From positions 1 to 64,000 of the forward strand of contig JAEUSB010000004.1 of the NCBI GenBank assembly GCA_016788865.1: a DNA stretch of 64,000 nucleotides, read 5' to 3'. This document shows, piece after piece, positions 1-9,197 of this stretch. The notes below the pieces were generated by a model. The model did no database searches, was not told where the DNA came from, and saw nothing but the letters and a program-made list of their open reading frames with translations. Source of the DNA: Leptospirales bacterium (GTDB taxonomy: Bacteria > Spirochaetota > Leptospiria > Leptospirales > Leptonemataceae). Made by a program: the position numbers and the translations under genes. Positions within the stretch are counted from its first letter, which is position 1, and each line of letters begins with the position of its first letter.

Positions 1-845
1 AGGGACAATTCTCTAACTTTGCTGATGCGCCAGGGCATATTTACGGCATTGGCCTATCCTACGCAAGGCATATCGAAGAGACAGCACACGAGTTCGATAA
101 CGCAAAACCTGCCGTATTCAGAAAGGCGGCCCACACTCTGATTCGCGGGGATGGTACAGCCCCGTATCCAGCGAAAGAACTGTTCAATCAGGCGGAGCAA
201 TTTGAACCGGGATTGGGCCAGAAGCTCTCAAAGGAATTTCCGGACCTTGTTCCGCTACTGGACTATGAAGTAGAACTGGGATTCTTGCTCCTCCGCGATA
301 TCCATTCCGAAGATCTACAGAGATCTGATTTCGTACCAGAAGTGGGATACTTCATCGCCAACGATCTCTCCTCGCGCTCCCTGGCAGTTATGGGTGAAGG
401 GCAAACCAATCGATATGAGTACTGGGGAATGTCAAAAAGCTTTCCGGGTTTTCTCCCTGTGACCACGCAGATCTGGATTCCTTCGAAGCATGAGGCCGAC
501 GCAATCCCGTGCATCAATTTGGAGACCCGAGTGAACGGCGCAATTCGCCAGAGCGAAAGAACTTCTGACATGATTTTTTCTCCACTCACGATGCTGCGCG
601 CCATCCACGCGACATATCCGGAAGACAGCCTGAAGCGGGGCGATAGAATCATAATGGGAACACCGGGTGGCATAGCGCTCGAAACACCACGCTGGAAAGC
701 AAGACTGGCCCAGCTTCTTCGGTTTGATCGATTCACCAGATTGAAATTCATTTTGAAGTCACGTCAGGATCGATTCCTCAAGCCCGGAGATCAAGTTTCG
801 GTTAGTGGTGAATGGCTGGGCTCTATCACTACCGAGATCAAGTGA
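1..845 (+). CDS. Fumarylacetoacetate hydrolase family protein (5' partial)
   Basis: The reading frame is open from base 3, so the N-terminus lies outside the window. The family hydrolyses or decarboxylates C-C bonds of acylpyruvate-type substrates with a divalent metal. Visible family signatures are GIGLSYARHIEE near the left edge, the metal-binding acidic stretch DYEVELG, GYFIANDLSSRSL, and the C-terminal RGDRIIMGTPGG followed by LKPGDQVSV. The exact substrate cannot be read from sequence. It converges with the phospholipase gene, whose stop is 48 bases away. Confidence 0.85.
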   Translation, partial: GQFSNFADAPGHIYGIGLSYARHIEETAHEFDNAKPAVFRKAAHTLIRGDGTAPYPAKELFNQAEQFEPGLGQKLSKEFPDLVPLLDYEVELGFLLLRDIHSEDLQRSDFVPEVGYFIANDLSSRSLAVMGEGQTNRYEYWGMSKSFPGFLPVTTQIWIPSKHEADAIPCINLETRVNGAIRQSERTSDMIFSPLTMLRAIHATYPEDSLKRGDRIIMGTPGGIALETPRWKARLAQLLRFDRFTRLKFILKSRQDRFLKPGDQVSVSGEWLGSITTEIK

Positions 846-893
846 CCAGGTTATGCCGTCTAACGTTAGAAATTCAGGTGGTCACACAACCGA

Positions 894-3101
894 TCAAGCC
901 TCTTCCGCGCGGCTGGCCAGCCTGCGGATTTGCTTGATGTTCTCGCGCGCGCATGCCCGACCGATCTCCCTGAGTTGCAATCCATGCGAAAAGTCTGTTG
1001 TGGCATAGCCCGCGACGGCCGGCCTCAAGTCCAGGTCAGTGTATTTCTCGTGAAGACTCACAGCCTTAAACAGCATGATATCCACGCCCCTAACAAGCGC
1101 AGAGAGAACGTTGGGCTTCTCGAATTTTGCGCGCGAGGGATCGACGGTTATGTTCAAACTGATCACTGTATTTGATCCAAAATCGCGGAGAATGCTTGCA
1201 GGGACGTTATTCAATACGCCGCCGTCTCCAAGGAGCCGGCCACCAATCGGCATGACTGGATGAAATCCAGGAATTGCCGCTGATGCTTTTGAAGCCTTCC
1301 AGATGGGACATATGCGAGGCAAGAAGATGCGCCCGGTTTGCAGATCCGTAGTAACCGGGAAGTAAGGGAGTTTGGACGCATAAACCAATCGATTGCCAAA
1401 TCCCTTTCTCAGTAGGCCTTCGAAGCGCTTCCCGCTTGCGATCGAACGGATTGGTATCGTGAAATCGACCAGGGGATTTTTTTTTGATTTTATGGTATAA
1501 CGGTCGAAGAAATCGAAAATCATTGCGGAAGACATTCCCAGTGCAACAAGGCCCGCAACTACTGATCCGCCGCTGGTGCCCGCCACTTCATCAACTTCGA
1601 TCCCTTCTTCATCAATCAGGACATCAAGAATTCCAATATGGGCAAGCACGCGAGCGCCACCTCCCCCGAATGCAAGTCCAAGTGTTTTGCCGGCAAGCCA
1701 GCGCATGAGTTTGCGAGCTGCGAAACACTTTCTTGAGGGGTCGCCTGAAAAGGCAGACCCTGCGGGCATATCATCGTCCATGAGAAGTTGGGGAAGATAC
1801 TGGCCGGCCTCTACAGTTAACCTGGAATGAATGTCTGCAATAATCGGGTGAGCACGCTGCGAATCAAGAACGTACAGGCGATCCCTGCCCACCTTTAACG
1901 CAGGAATAAACTCAGGAATTTGATCCTCGACCAGGACGATAGTCCGTGCGGAGTTCTCGACCAACATTCGAGCGTATGATTCAGAGCACCCAGCTGGCGC
2001 GATGATGACCAATCGATCAATGCTTTTCGCCTCACCGTGCAACCAGCCTGGCAACCAATCAGCATCGTTGGAAAGAATACGATCCGTGCGTACACATGTA
2101 AAGTCCGGACCCGGGGCGTTGTCCGTATTAAATGCTGCAGGCGTGCCTTCAGCTGGCAGATCTACTTTGCCACCCGCATAGAGAACCTGCGTGGATTTCC
2201 AGCCCTCCCGATAGAGTTCCCGGATTGTCTGTTGAACCAGCTTCATGCAGCGCGTTGACGTCTCTTGCGCGAAAATCGTCACCACATTGGCTTCGAAGAG
2301 ATGGCGCTCTCCCTGGATGCTCTTGAAAACATAAGAAAGGCCCGTGCTGAGATGGCGCACGGCTGCAATGGAGAATTGAGGATATGCATCCACCAGCTGC
2401 CGAAAATCGCTCTGGCCAAGGCGCCATAGCCGCGACTTTGTCAATGCAATGGCCCGCTGTCCCCGTTCCCGCGCATCGAGAATTCCTGAAATGCCGAACG
2501 AGTCTCCCGAACGAAAGAAACCCAGCTCATGCTCCTCCTGTCGTGTGAAGACGCTCATACGGACGAGGCCCGACTCAATAATATACAGGCCATCATTGTC
2601 ATCCTTCTCGTAGAAGATGGTTTCATCGCGTTCGTAAACCTTTAGATGCAATGCATTAGCGATTCTTTCCAGTATTGCCTGATCAAGACCCTGGAGCAGG
2701 TGAATTTGCTGCAGCAGCGGAATGAGGGCGCTCTTGTCGTGAACTTGCCCTGCAAAGCGATGCAGCCAGCGCTCCAGGGTGTTTCGATCGATGGCGCCCT
2801 GCTCCATCAAGATTGCTCCGAGCGGAATACGGTGCTTCTTCTCCGCTCTCAGCTGGGTTCGAGCTGCCTCTTCGCTGATATGGCCTAGCGAAACGGCGGC
2901 AGCTTCCAGGGATTCCCCGGTCGCAACGTGCCGGCGGATGATTTCGGCAAGGTCGCTCTCTGTCAGGCGTTCGTCGCTGAGAGCAACCATGCTGCGCAGC
3001 AACGTTCCGTCTCGCTGTGCCTCAAGTGCCGCGTTCAATTGCATGGCACTGATTACACCATTGAGTACCAGAAAATCACCAAACAGCGGGCTCGATTGCA
3101 T
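894..3101 (-). CDS. Cyclic-nucleotide-binding patatin-like phospholipase (NTE-like)
   Basis: Predicted serine lipase/lysophospholipase of the neuropathy-target-esterase type. Order: two short helical modules resembling type II secretion ATPase N-terminal repeats (FGDFLVLNGVIS; LGAILMEQGAID), a cNMP-binding beta-roll at about 130-245, a linker, and a patatin domain from about 475. The patatin part shows the oxyanion loop FGGGGAR, the nucleophile elbow GTSGG and the DGG catalytic aspartate, so the Ser-Asp dyad is intact. The ATG at 3101 is chosen because AGGA lies upstream of it at normal spacing; the frame also allows an upstream TTG at 3131. A cyclic nucleotide ligand is inferred from the family, and a class III cyclase is encoded at 26.5 kb. 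Confidence 0.85.
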   Translation of the reverse strand: MQSSPLFGDFLVLNGVISAMQLNAALEAQRDGTLLRSMVALSDERLTESDLAEIIRRHVATGESLEAAAVSLGHISEEAARTQLRAEKKHRIPLGAILMEQGAIDRNTLERWLHRFAGQVHDKSALIPLLQQIHLLQGLDQAILERIANALHLKVYERDETIFYEKDDNDGLYIIESGLVRMSVFTRQEEHELGFFRSGDSFGISGILDARERGQRAIALTKSRLWRLGQSDFRQLVDAYPQFSIAAVRHLSTGLSYVFKSIQGERHLFEANVVTIFAQETSTRCMKLVQQTIRELYREGWKSTQVLYAGGKVDLPAEGTPAAFNTDNAPGPDFTCVRTDRILSNDADWLPGWLHGEAKSIDRLVIIAPAGCSESYARMLVENSARTIVLVEDQIPEFIPALKVGRDRLYVLDSQRAHPIIADIHSRLTVEAGQYLPQLLMDDDMPAGSAFSGDPSRKCFAARKLMRWLAGKTLGLAFGGGGARVLAHIGILDVLIDEEGIEVDEVAGTSGGSVVAGLVALGMSSAMIFDFFDRYTIKSKKNPLVDFTIPIRSIASGKRFEGLLRKGFGNRLVYASKLPYFPVTTDLQTGRIFLPRICPIWKASKASAAIPGFHPVMPIGGRLLGDGGVLNNVPASILRDFGSNTVISLNITVDPSRAKFEKPNVLSALVRGVDIMLFKAVSLHEKYTDLDLRPAVAGYATTDFSHGLQLREIGRACARENIKQIRRLASRAEEA

Positions 3102-3272
3102 TGGGCTATCCTGACAGCACGACGACCGCAAGCAATCAAAAACTATCTGCAGGCAGCGTGCGGGCTGTTCAGTCAGGATTGGAGAGTATTCAGGCTCTGC
3201 CAGGAAGCGAAGGCGATGGGGCTATTCGTGGGAAGATCGGATCTTGCATCGCGCTCCGAGATGAATGATCGC

Positions 3273-4031
3273 CTAACGTCTGCGGTTGTCCTTGAGGTCC
3301 TTCCTGTCCCGTCGATCTTCCTTCACTGGAAGCCTGTCTTTTCTGTTTCGGCGTATTTCATCCCGGCGCTTTTGAATCCTGGCCTTCGCGTTGCGCAAAC
3401 GCTCGACTCTTTCAGCAAACTTGTCCTCTCGCTTGCTGCGAAACTCATCCAGGACCCGCAAGCGTTTCTTTCGGTTTTCATCGACAGGCTCCTGTCTCAT
3501 TGCTTCTTTCCGGCGGGCACGGAGGAATCGGCCCGGCCGCACGCGCTCTGATTTGCCCGAGCCGTCCTGGACTTCAACTTCGCCTTCATCGACACTGACG
3601 CTGGTTTCCTCGTCGTCGGCTTCGATCAGGAACTCCGTTCCCCGAACGCTGGCTGTAGCCGTTGGCGTGCGAATGATCAAGGACGTCTTGCCGCTGGTCC
3701 TGGACAGAATGGCCGCGGCGTTCCCTTCTTCCAGGTTCAAACGCACAGAATCCGCCCCCTTTTGCGCAATTATTTCTTCTATGCTAATGCGACTATCGCT
3801 GCCTATCTGAAAGATCACACCCGTCGAGCACTGGATGGAAACCTTCCCGTTTGCCCCTGTGTGGATCGCCTCGCCTGCCCGAATCAAATCCTGCACTTCG
3901 AGATCAAAAGACTGTCCGGACTTCACGTGCGCCCGCTCCCCGGACGCAAAAACCACAACGGCCAGCGCCTGGGCGAAAAGCCCCCCCGGTAGTCCAAGAA
4001 CAGCCAGTAAAACAAAGGTTCGCAGAAGCAT
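3273..4031 (-). CDS. Secreted FecR-domain protein with basic charged tail
   Basis: Residues 1-21 form a signal peptide ending FAQA with no lipobox cysteine. A FecR-type domain follows (about 25-165), recognisable from SGQSFDLEVQDLIRAGE, the STGVIFQIGSDS strand and TPTATASVRGTEF. From about residue 165 the protein is almost entirely Arg, Lys, Glu and Asp, probably helical. In Leptospirales FecR domains are common in exported proteins and need not relate to iron-dicitrate signalling. It is divergent from the MFS gene and has no clear operon partner. Confidence 0.75.
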   Translation of the reverse strand: MLLRTFVLLAVLGLPGGLFAQALAVVVFASGERAHVKSGQSFDLEVQDLIRAGEAIHTGANGKVSIQCSTGVIFQIGSDSRISIEEIIAQKGADSVRLNLEEGNAAAILSRTSGKTSLIIRTPTATASVRGTEFLIEADDEETSVSVDEGEVEVQDGSGKSERVRPGRFLRARRKEAMRQEPVDENRKKRLRVLDEFRSKREDKFAERVERLRNAKARIQKRRDEIRRNRKDRLPVKEDRRDRKDLKDNRRR

Positions 4032-4129
4032 GATTATTGCTACCGGGACCCGGATTTTTGGATAGCAAAAGTTAATACGTTACGCGACCAGTGTCCTGAC
4101 TCGTCCTGACTTCAGTCCACGGAGATCGT

Positions 4130-5446
4130 ATGACAGACCATTCACCGTCACAAAATCCCTATCAGCCTTCAGCCGTCCCGGTGGACCCAAAGCGCCAGGG
4201 AACCATGTTTGCTTTCGTGCTCTTGTTCCTTCTCTACTTTTTTGACTACGCCGATCGGATGGTGGTGAACTCACTCTTTCCTTTCTTGAAGGAAGACTGG
4301 CAGCTAACGGATAAGGAATGCGGTCTGCTGGTATCCGTGGTTTACGGCACCATCTTCGTCACAACCGTTCCCATTTCTATCGTCGTGGATCGCTGGAGCC
4401 GGAAGAAGAGTATCGCTATCATGGCAATCTTCTGGAGCATCGCAACGGCTGCCGGAGGATTTGCGAAGAATTTTCCTCAACTACTTGCAAGTCGCATCGC
4501 GATAGGCGTTGGCGAGGCTGGATACGCACCAGGTGGCACGGCCATGCTTTCGGGATTGTTTCCCCCGGAACGACGCTCGCTTATGATGGGGATCTGGAAC
4601 GCAGCAATTCCTCTCGGCGCGGCAACGGGAATTGCTCTGGGCGGTTACGTAGCGCAGCATTATGGTTGGCGTCATGCGTTTGGACTCGTGGCTCTGCCGG
4701 GTCTTGTCGTTTCTATTCTTTTCTTTTTTGTTCGTGATTACAAAACCGTTGATCTCGTCAGCGGCCAGGGTGCCAATGCCGGAAAGCGTTTGTCGTTTGG
4801 AGAAATTGCAGATCGTTTCCTGAAAACACCGTCCTTGCTCTTTACCTATGTTGCTTTTGCCGCGAATACTTTTGTCACAACAGCGCTCATCACCTGGCTT
4901 CCTACATTCTTCCATAGAGTAGAAGGCCTCGAGATGTCAAAGGCCGGAGTAAAAGGAAGTGCAGTCATGCTCCTGGCTATCATTGGTGCACCGCTTGGCG
5001 GGTTCCTTGTGGACCGTTGGCTCAAGAATCAGAAAAACGCACGGCCATTATTCGCCGGTGGCACGGCTGTGCTGGCTGGAATTATCTTCGCCGTTGCTTT
5101 CATAGGGCTGCGGGGAATGAGCGGTTTTCAGTACGGCGCAATTCTCCTCGGAGGTCTCGTCGCAGTGGCATATGTCCCGGCCGCTGCTGCGATCACCCAG
5201 GATGTGGTTCATCCAGGATTGCGCGCCGTTTCCTACAGTCTTTGTGTTGTAGTGCAAAACATGCTCGGTAGCTTCACTGCACCCGTTGCGATCGGCGCCA
5301 TCTCTGATGCGTATGGAATTGATATTGCCCTGGCTGTTCTGCCTGCATTCTCAATTCTTTCTGGATGTCTGTTCCTTGCTGCATCACGATTCTACGTAAA
5401 CGACCTGGCCCGCGTGGACGCAGTGGCAACCGAGCTGGAAAGCTGA
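4130..5446 (+). CDS. MFS transporter, Spinster-like
   Basis: A 438-residue protein with about twelve hydrophobic segments. The first loop has FFDYADRMVVNSLFP, matching the D-x-x-DR signature of Spinster-type and sugar-acid MFS carriers. The loop between helices 2 and 3 carries VVDRWSRKKS, the MFS motif A region. GVGEAGYAPGGTAML marks helix 5. GGAG precedes the ATG at usable spacing. The amidohydrolase gene starts 102 bases downstream on the same strand, so the carrier may import its substrate; that link is inference. Confidence 0.85.
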   Translation: MTDHSPSQNPYQPSAVPVDPKRQGTMFAFVLLFLLYFFDYADRMVVNSLFPFLKEDWQLTDKECGLLVSVVYGTIFVTTVPISIVVDRWSRKKSIAIMAIFWSIATAAGGFAKNFPQLLASRIAIGVGEAGYAPGGTAMLSGLFPPERRSLMMGIWNAAIPLGAATGIALGGYVAQHYGWRHAFGLVALPGLVVSILFFFVRDYKTVDLVSGQGANAGKRLSFGEIADRFLKTPSLLFTYVAFAANTFVTTALITWLPTFFHRVEGLEMSKAGVKGSAVMLLAIIGAPLGGFLVDRWLKNQKNARPLFAGGTAVLAGIIFAVAFIGLRGMSGFQYGAILLGGLVAVAYVPAAAAITQDVVHPGLRAVSYSLCVVVQNMLGSFTAPVAIGAISDAYGIDIALAVLPAFSILSGCLFLAASRFYVNDLARVDAVATELES

Positions 5447-5548
5447 TCTCAAGTAACGTTAACTTTCTTGACGATTGCAGGCCGGCGAACAGTGTTAGGA
5501 TGAAAATTGGCCCTGTCGATCAGTCGAAGTGGCCTTTCGGGGGAGCGT

Positions 5549-7315
5549 ATGCAACTGGACGTTAAGATCATTGGTGGAACGATCGTCGATGGGACGGGAA
5601 AGCCCCGTTTTACCGGCGATATCGGCATAAAGGATGGTCGCATAACGGCAGTCGGCAACGTCCCGGACAACGCAAATCGCACAATTGACGCTTCCGGTGC
5701 TATTGTAACTCCCGGGTATGTAGACGTGCATACCCACTACGATGGGCAGATTTCCTGGGACAACGACCTTGCGCCTTCCGTGAATCACGGAACCACGACC
5801 GCTGTGATGGGCAATTGTGGCGTGGGCTTCGCACCTGCCAGAAAAGCGGATCGTTCAAAACTGATTGATCTCATGGAAGGCGTAGAGGATATCCCTGGGG
5901 CAGCGCTTGCAGAAGGAATCAACTGGCAGTGGGAAAGCTTCCCCGAATACATGGACGCGCTCGATTCCATGCCTCATACCATCGACTTTGCAGCACAGAT
6001 TCCCCATGATGCGCTTCGCGTATTTGTAATGGGAGAACGCGCTATCAGACAGGAACCAGCAACCGCAGAAGACATCAAACAAATGAAGACTTTACTTCGC
6101 GAGGCCATGCAGGCCGGTGCGGCCGGATTTACCACCGGCAGAAGCGACGTTCATCGCAGCGCTTCTGGCAACTGGACGCCTGCATCAGAGGCCACCAACG
6201 AAGAATTGACCGAACTGGCCAGCGTATTCGCGGAGCTAAAATACGGCGTAGTTCAGGCCGTCTCTGATTTCGATATGGAGCGCACCAATGAAAACTTCGA
6301 TCGTGAGTTTGATGTCATCGAGAAGTTTGCTCAAGCTGCTGGCGGTCGCCCCTGCTCGCTCTCCCTGAATCAGCGCGATTTCTGGCCAGACCTTTGGAAG
6401 CGCATCATCAAGAAGTCAGAGGAAGCAAACGCTCGCGGAGTGAATCTCAGATTCCAGGTCGCTCCGCGCGGAATCGGGGTAAACCTGGGATTGCAATGTA
6501 CGTTCCATCCTTTCATGGGTAAGCCCAGCTATAAGGCCCTGGGGCATCTACCGTTAGCCGATCGTGTAAAGGCAATGCGTGATCCGGAGCTCAAGAAGCG
6601 TATCATATCGGAACCCAACGACAAACTCGCCGGCGACGGAACGCCCGTGCCACCGCTTGCTGACAAACTGCTCGCCGCAATCGATCAGGTTGCGTTCAAA
6701 TTATTTGAGCTCGGAGATCAGCCGGACTACGAACAACCCATGACGAACAGCCTGGGAGCGCAGGCTAAGGGACGTGGCCTTGCTCCCCTCGACCTGATCT
6801 ATGATACAATGCTAAAGAATGATGGCCGCGCGCTCATCTATTTCCCCATTTACAACTACACAGAATTCTCTTACGAAAATGTTCTCACGATGATGGAACA
6901 TCCGCTGGCGATTCCCGGACTTTCAGACGGAGGGGCGCACGTTGGAACAGTCTGCGACGCAAGTTTTCCAACTTACTTGCTGAGCTACTGGACCCGCGAC
7001 AGATCGCGGGGCAAGCGCATCGCCCTTGAGCGAGCAGTGCAGATGCTCACGCATGACACGGCGGCGCATATGGGCTACTCGGACCGCGGCATTCTCGCCG
7101 TCGGCAAAAAGGCCGATATCAACGTCATCAACTACAACGATCTCAAGCTCAAAGCGCCTCGGATGGTGCAGGATCTGCCGGCTGGCGGGCAGCGACTACT
7201 TCAAGAGGTTTCAGGATACATTGCCACGCTTGTTTCCGGCATCCCTGTCATCGAGAACGACAAACTCACTGGAGCCAGGCCTGGAAGGCTCGTTCGCACT
7301 TCCCGGCTCAATTAG
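5549..7315 (+). CDS. N-acyl-D-amino-acid deacylase family amidohydrolase
   Basis: Metal-dependent hydrolase of the D-aminoacylase/dihydroorotase superfamily, 588 residues. It has the N-terminal small beta domain (VKIIGGTIVDGTGKP), the first metal motif VDVHTHYDGQ, MGNCGVGFAP, and the late catalytic region LSDGGAHVGTVCD. The C-terminus returns to the beta domain (GKKADINVINY). The ATG at 5549 follows a strong GGGGGAG, while an upstream in-frame TTG at 5507 has no such site. Exact substrate unknown; N-acyl-D-amino acids are the family default. Confidence 0.85.
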   Translation: MQLDVKIIGGTIVDGTGKPRFTGDIGIKDGRITAVGNVPDNANRTIDASGAIVTPGYVDVHTHYDGQISWDNDLAPSVNHGTTTAVMGNCGVGFAPARKADRSKLIDLMEGVEDIPGAALAEGINWQWESFPEYMDALDSMPHTIDFAAQIPHDALRVFVMGERAIRQEPATAEDIKQMKTLLREAMQAGAAGFTTGRSDVHRSASGNWTPASEATNEELTELASVFAELKYGVVQAVSDFDMERTNENFDREFDVIEKFAQAAGGRPCSLSLNQRDFWPDLWKRIIKKSEEANARGVNLRFQVAPRGIGVNLGLQCTFHPFMGKPSYKALGHLPLADRVKAMRDPELKKRIISEPNDKLAGDGTPVPPLADKLLAAIDQVAFKLFELGDQPDYEQPMTNSLGAQAKGRGLAPLDLIYDTMLKNDGRALIYFPIYNYTEFSYENVLTMMEHPLAIPGLSDGGAHVGTVCDASFPTYLLSYWTRDRSRGKRIALERAVQMLTHDTAAHMGYSDRGILAVGKKADINVINYNDLKLKAPRMVQDLPAGGQRLLQEVSGYIATLVSGIPVIENDKLTGARPGRLVRTSRLN

Positions 7316-7407
7316 CGGATGAGCATGAGACCCGGGTCAGGTTTGAATTCGATCCATTTCATGCTCGACCGCGCCGGATTGGGCGGGGATTATGTCATGC
7401 TACCTGG

Positions 7408-7578
7408 ATGATTGTCGCTGTTGCCTTGAGTCTTGTGCTTTTTGTATCCTACAGGTTCGCGGGAGAAACAGGCCCGCAGGATTCCTTCCAGCCGTGTAGA
7501 GAGCTCCAGCAAGACTACAAAATGACCTTTGAAAAGGGCGAGCCGGTCTGTCAGCCCCGACACGGGACCGACCAATAG
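7408..7578 (+). CDS. Possible small membrane protein (56 aa)
   Basis: An open frame in the 308-base gap between the amidohydrolase and bfd. Its N-terminus, MIVAVALSLVLFVSY, is a convincing transmembrane segment, followed by a short polar tail with two cysteines (FQPCRE; PVCQPR). No good ribosome site precedes the ATG, and no alternative start lies upstream in frame. I recognise no family. It may be real or chance; it is the only coding candidate in the gap. Confidence 0.35.
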   Translation: MIVAVALSLVLFVSYRFAGETGPQDSFQPCRELQQDYKMTFEKGEPVCQPRHGTDQ

Positions 7579-7623
7579 CCGAAAATGGTTGACAGAGACT
7601 GAGTCTCAATATTAATTGCGCTC

Positions 7624-7818
7624 ATGTACGTCTGCATCTGTGCCGCCATCACCGATCGCCAGATCCAGGCCGCCGCACGCGGCTGGGCTACAATCCTGGA
7701 TCTGCAGCAGGAACTCTGTCTTGGACGTAGCTGTGGCAAATGTCTTCCCGAGGCTGCGCGAATCATCGAAGAAACACAGCAAAGTCTCCGGGGCTCAGAC
7801 GAAGCCATCACCGCTTGA
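7624..7818 (+). CDS. bfd: Bacterioferritin-associated ferredoxin
   Basis: 64 residues. The arrangement CIC near the N-terminus (Cys4, Cys6) and SCGKC (Cys37, Cys40) is the unusual C-x-C...C-x-x-C cluster signature of Bfd, which carries a [2Fe-2S] centre. Bfd docks on bacterioferritin and passes electrons to its haem to release stored iron. Bacterioferritin is the next gene, 119 bases downstream, which supports the assignment. A separate regulatory palindrome in that gap suggests the two genes can be controlled independently. Confidence 0.85.
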   Translation: MYVCICAAITDRQIQAAARGWATILDLQQELCLGRSCGKCLPEAARIIEETQQSLRGSDEAITA

Positions 7819-7879
7819 TGGATTGAGAATCAAACTCAGTGTCATCTAGTTCGAGTGTCAGCACCGTTTTCAGCTTTAC

Positions 7880-7895
7880 TGTGACAAAAGTCACA
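7880..7895. promoter_or_regulatory. Perfect CRP/FNR-type palindrome upstream of bfr
   Basis: TGTGACAAAAGTCACA matches TGTGA-N6-TCACA, the textbook CRP operator, with full dyad symmetry. It ends 42 bases before the bfr ATG. The site is seen directly; the identity of the binding CRP/FNR-family protein is inference, since none is encoded in the window. Confidence 0.6.
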
Positions 7896-7937
7896 CCCAC
7901 TCATCAATAGCCGCAATTTCGGCACGGATCCAACACA

Positions 7938-8417
7938 ATGAAAGGCGATAGCGAAGTAATACGTCATCTAAACAAGATTCTCTACAACGAACTCACTGCC
8001 ATCAACCAGTACTTTCTTCACAGTAAGATGTATAAGAACTGGGGGCTGAAAAAGTTAGGAGATAAGGAATTCAAAGAATCTATCGATGAGATGAAGCACG
8101 CAGAGATGCTCACAGAACGCATTCTTTTCCTGGAGGGGCTCCCCAATTTCCAGGACCTCGGCAAGATCAAGATTGGCGAAAACGTGAAGGAAGCATTGAA
8201 GTGCGATCTTTCGCTCGAAGTGGATATGGCTGCACCGGATCTCAGAGCTGCCATCGCTCATGCAGAATCTGTTAAGGACTACATCTCCCGCGAGCTCTTC
8301 GAAAAGATTCTGGAAAGCGAAGAGGAACACATTGATTACCTGGAAACCCAGCTTGAGCTGATCGAGCGAGTAGGAATCGAAAACTACTGCCAGTCACAGA
8401 TGGAAACCGGAGACTGA
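7938..8417 (+). CDS. bfr: Bacterioferritin
   Basis: Iron-storage ferritin of the haem-containing type, 159 residues, standard length. Di-iron ferroxidase ligands are visible at Glu18, Glu51, His54, Glu94, Glu128 and His131, and the haem-ligating methionine is Met52 in EMKHAE. The C-terminal [11 protein letters not shown] is diagnostic. It forms 24-mers that oxidise and store Fe in the cytoplasm. Upstream is bfd; the next gene starts 4 bases after its stop and is probably co-transcribed. The CRP-type palindrome in front is its likely control site. Confidence 0.95.
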   Translation: MKGDSEVIRHLNKILYNELTAINQYFLHSKMYKNWGLKKLGDKEFKESIDEMKHAEMLTERILFLEGLPNFQDLGKIKIGENVKEALKCDLSLEVDMAAPDLRAAIAHAESVKDYISRELFEKILESEEEHIDYLETQLELIERVGIENYCQSQMETGD

Positions 8418-8421
8418 ATTT

Positions 8422-8844
8422 GTGACCTGCAGTCGCTGGATCGGCCTGCCCGTAGCGGCGTTGGTGCTTGCCTGTGGAGGCAAGCAGATGCCCGTCCTGG
8501 GCCAGGCAAAGATCTGTGCTGAGCCCAATGATAAAGAACTCTGCCCTGCGCACGAAGAGGTTCTTCCTCATGGTGTCGATGCGATCTACTACAGTGTTGA
8601 TGTGAACGGGGACCTTGAAGGACTTGAATTCCAGACTGAATTCTACAACGGCAATCGCCTGCTCTCCAGGAAAGACAGGGAACCCCTCAAACTCAAGAAG
8701 AGTTCAGACTATGCGCTCGGTAATATTAGCTCTGAAACACCTTTCGCGAAGGGTCACTACACGTTTGTGGCCAGACTCATAAAGCAGAACAACAGCCAGT
8801 ACACCCACGAAGAAGTCATTCGCGCAAAGTTCGACATCGAGTAG
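8422..8844 (+). CDS. Putative lipoprotein, function unknown
   Basis: Begins with GTG 4 bases after the bfr stop. Residues 1-18 form a lipoprotein signal with lipobox LVLAC-G, so Cys18 would be lipidated. The mature part (about 120 residues) looks like a small beta-sandwich, with VDAIYYSVDVNGDLEG and the closing FAKGHYTFVARLIKQNN. I recognise no named family. Coupling to bfr may be only positional. Confidence 0.7.
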   Translation: MTCSRWIGLPVAALVLACGGKQMPVLGQAKICAEPNDKELCPAHEEVLPHGVDAIYYSVDVNGDLEGLEFQTEFYNGNRLLSRKDREPLKLKKSSDYALGNISSETPFAKGHYTFVARLIKQNNSQYTHEEVIRAKFDIE

Positions 8845-8871
8845 CCACCTGGGCCTGGGCCGACAATCCCC

Positions 8872-8883
8872 TGATGTAAATCA
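8872..8883. promoter_or_regulatory. Possible FNR-like half-site pair
   Basis: TGAT-GTAA-ATCA is a short dyad matching 8 of 10 bases of the FNR core TTGAT-N4-ATCAA. It sits 25 bases before a doubtful small ORF and 315 bases before the methyltransferase gene. Short enough to be chance. Confidence 0.25.
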
Positions 8884-8907
8884 TATACCAGTTTGGAGCG
8901 CAAAGCA

Positions 8908-9075
8908 ATGAGTCGATTGACCTATCGTGAACGCACCTGTATAAGTCAAATGACTCAGGTCTTAGAGTTAGCATTAGCGCCTGACGTTACACTTCGAATA
9001 CAAACCATGCACGGCGGACCAGAATCTGACTTTTCTCTGGAATCCATGATTGCCGGTCGTTTTCAGTTGCATTGA
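8908..9075 (+). CDS. Doubtful small ORF (55 aa)
   Basis: The only open frame of note in the 353-base gap before the methyltransferase gene. GGAG precedes the ATG at usable spacing. The sequence has no signal peptide, membrane segment or known motif. Low confidence that it is translated. Confidence 0.2.
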   Translation: MSRLTYRERTCISQMTQVLELALAPDVTLRIQTMHGGPESDFSLESMIAGRFQLH

Positions 9076-9197
9076 AATCGAAATTACTTCCCCGTTAAGG
9101 CGAAAATCTGAGCATGGACGTGATTTGAAGGCAGAGATACGCGATAGCAATTCGCATTGCAGTCAAAGATTATTGATTTTGGAAGGTTGGACAGGGT

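Noticed and set aside
263-751. Long open frame antisense to the FAA hydrolase
   Set aside because: No family features; the opposite strand encodes a clear FAA hydrolase.
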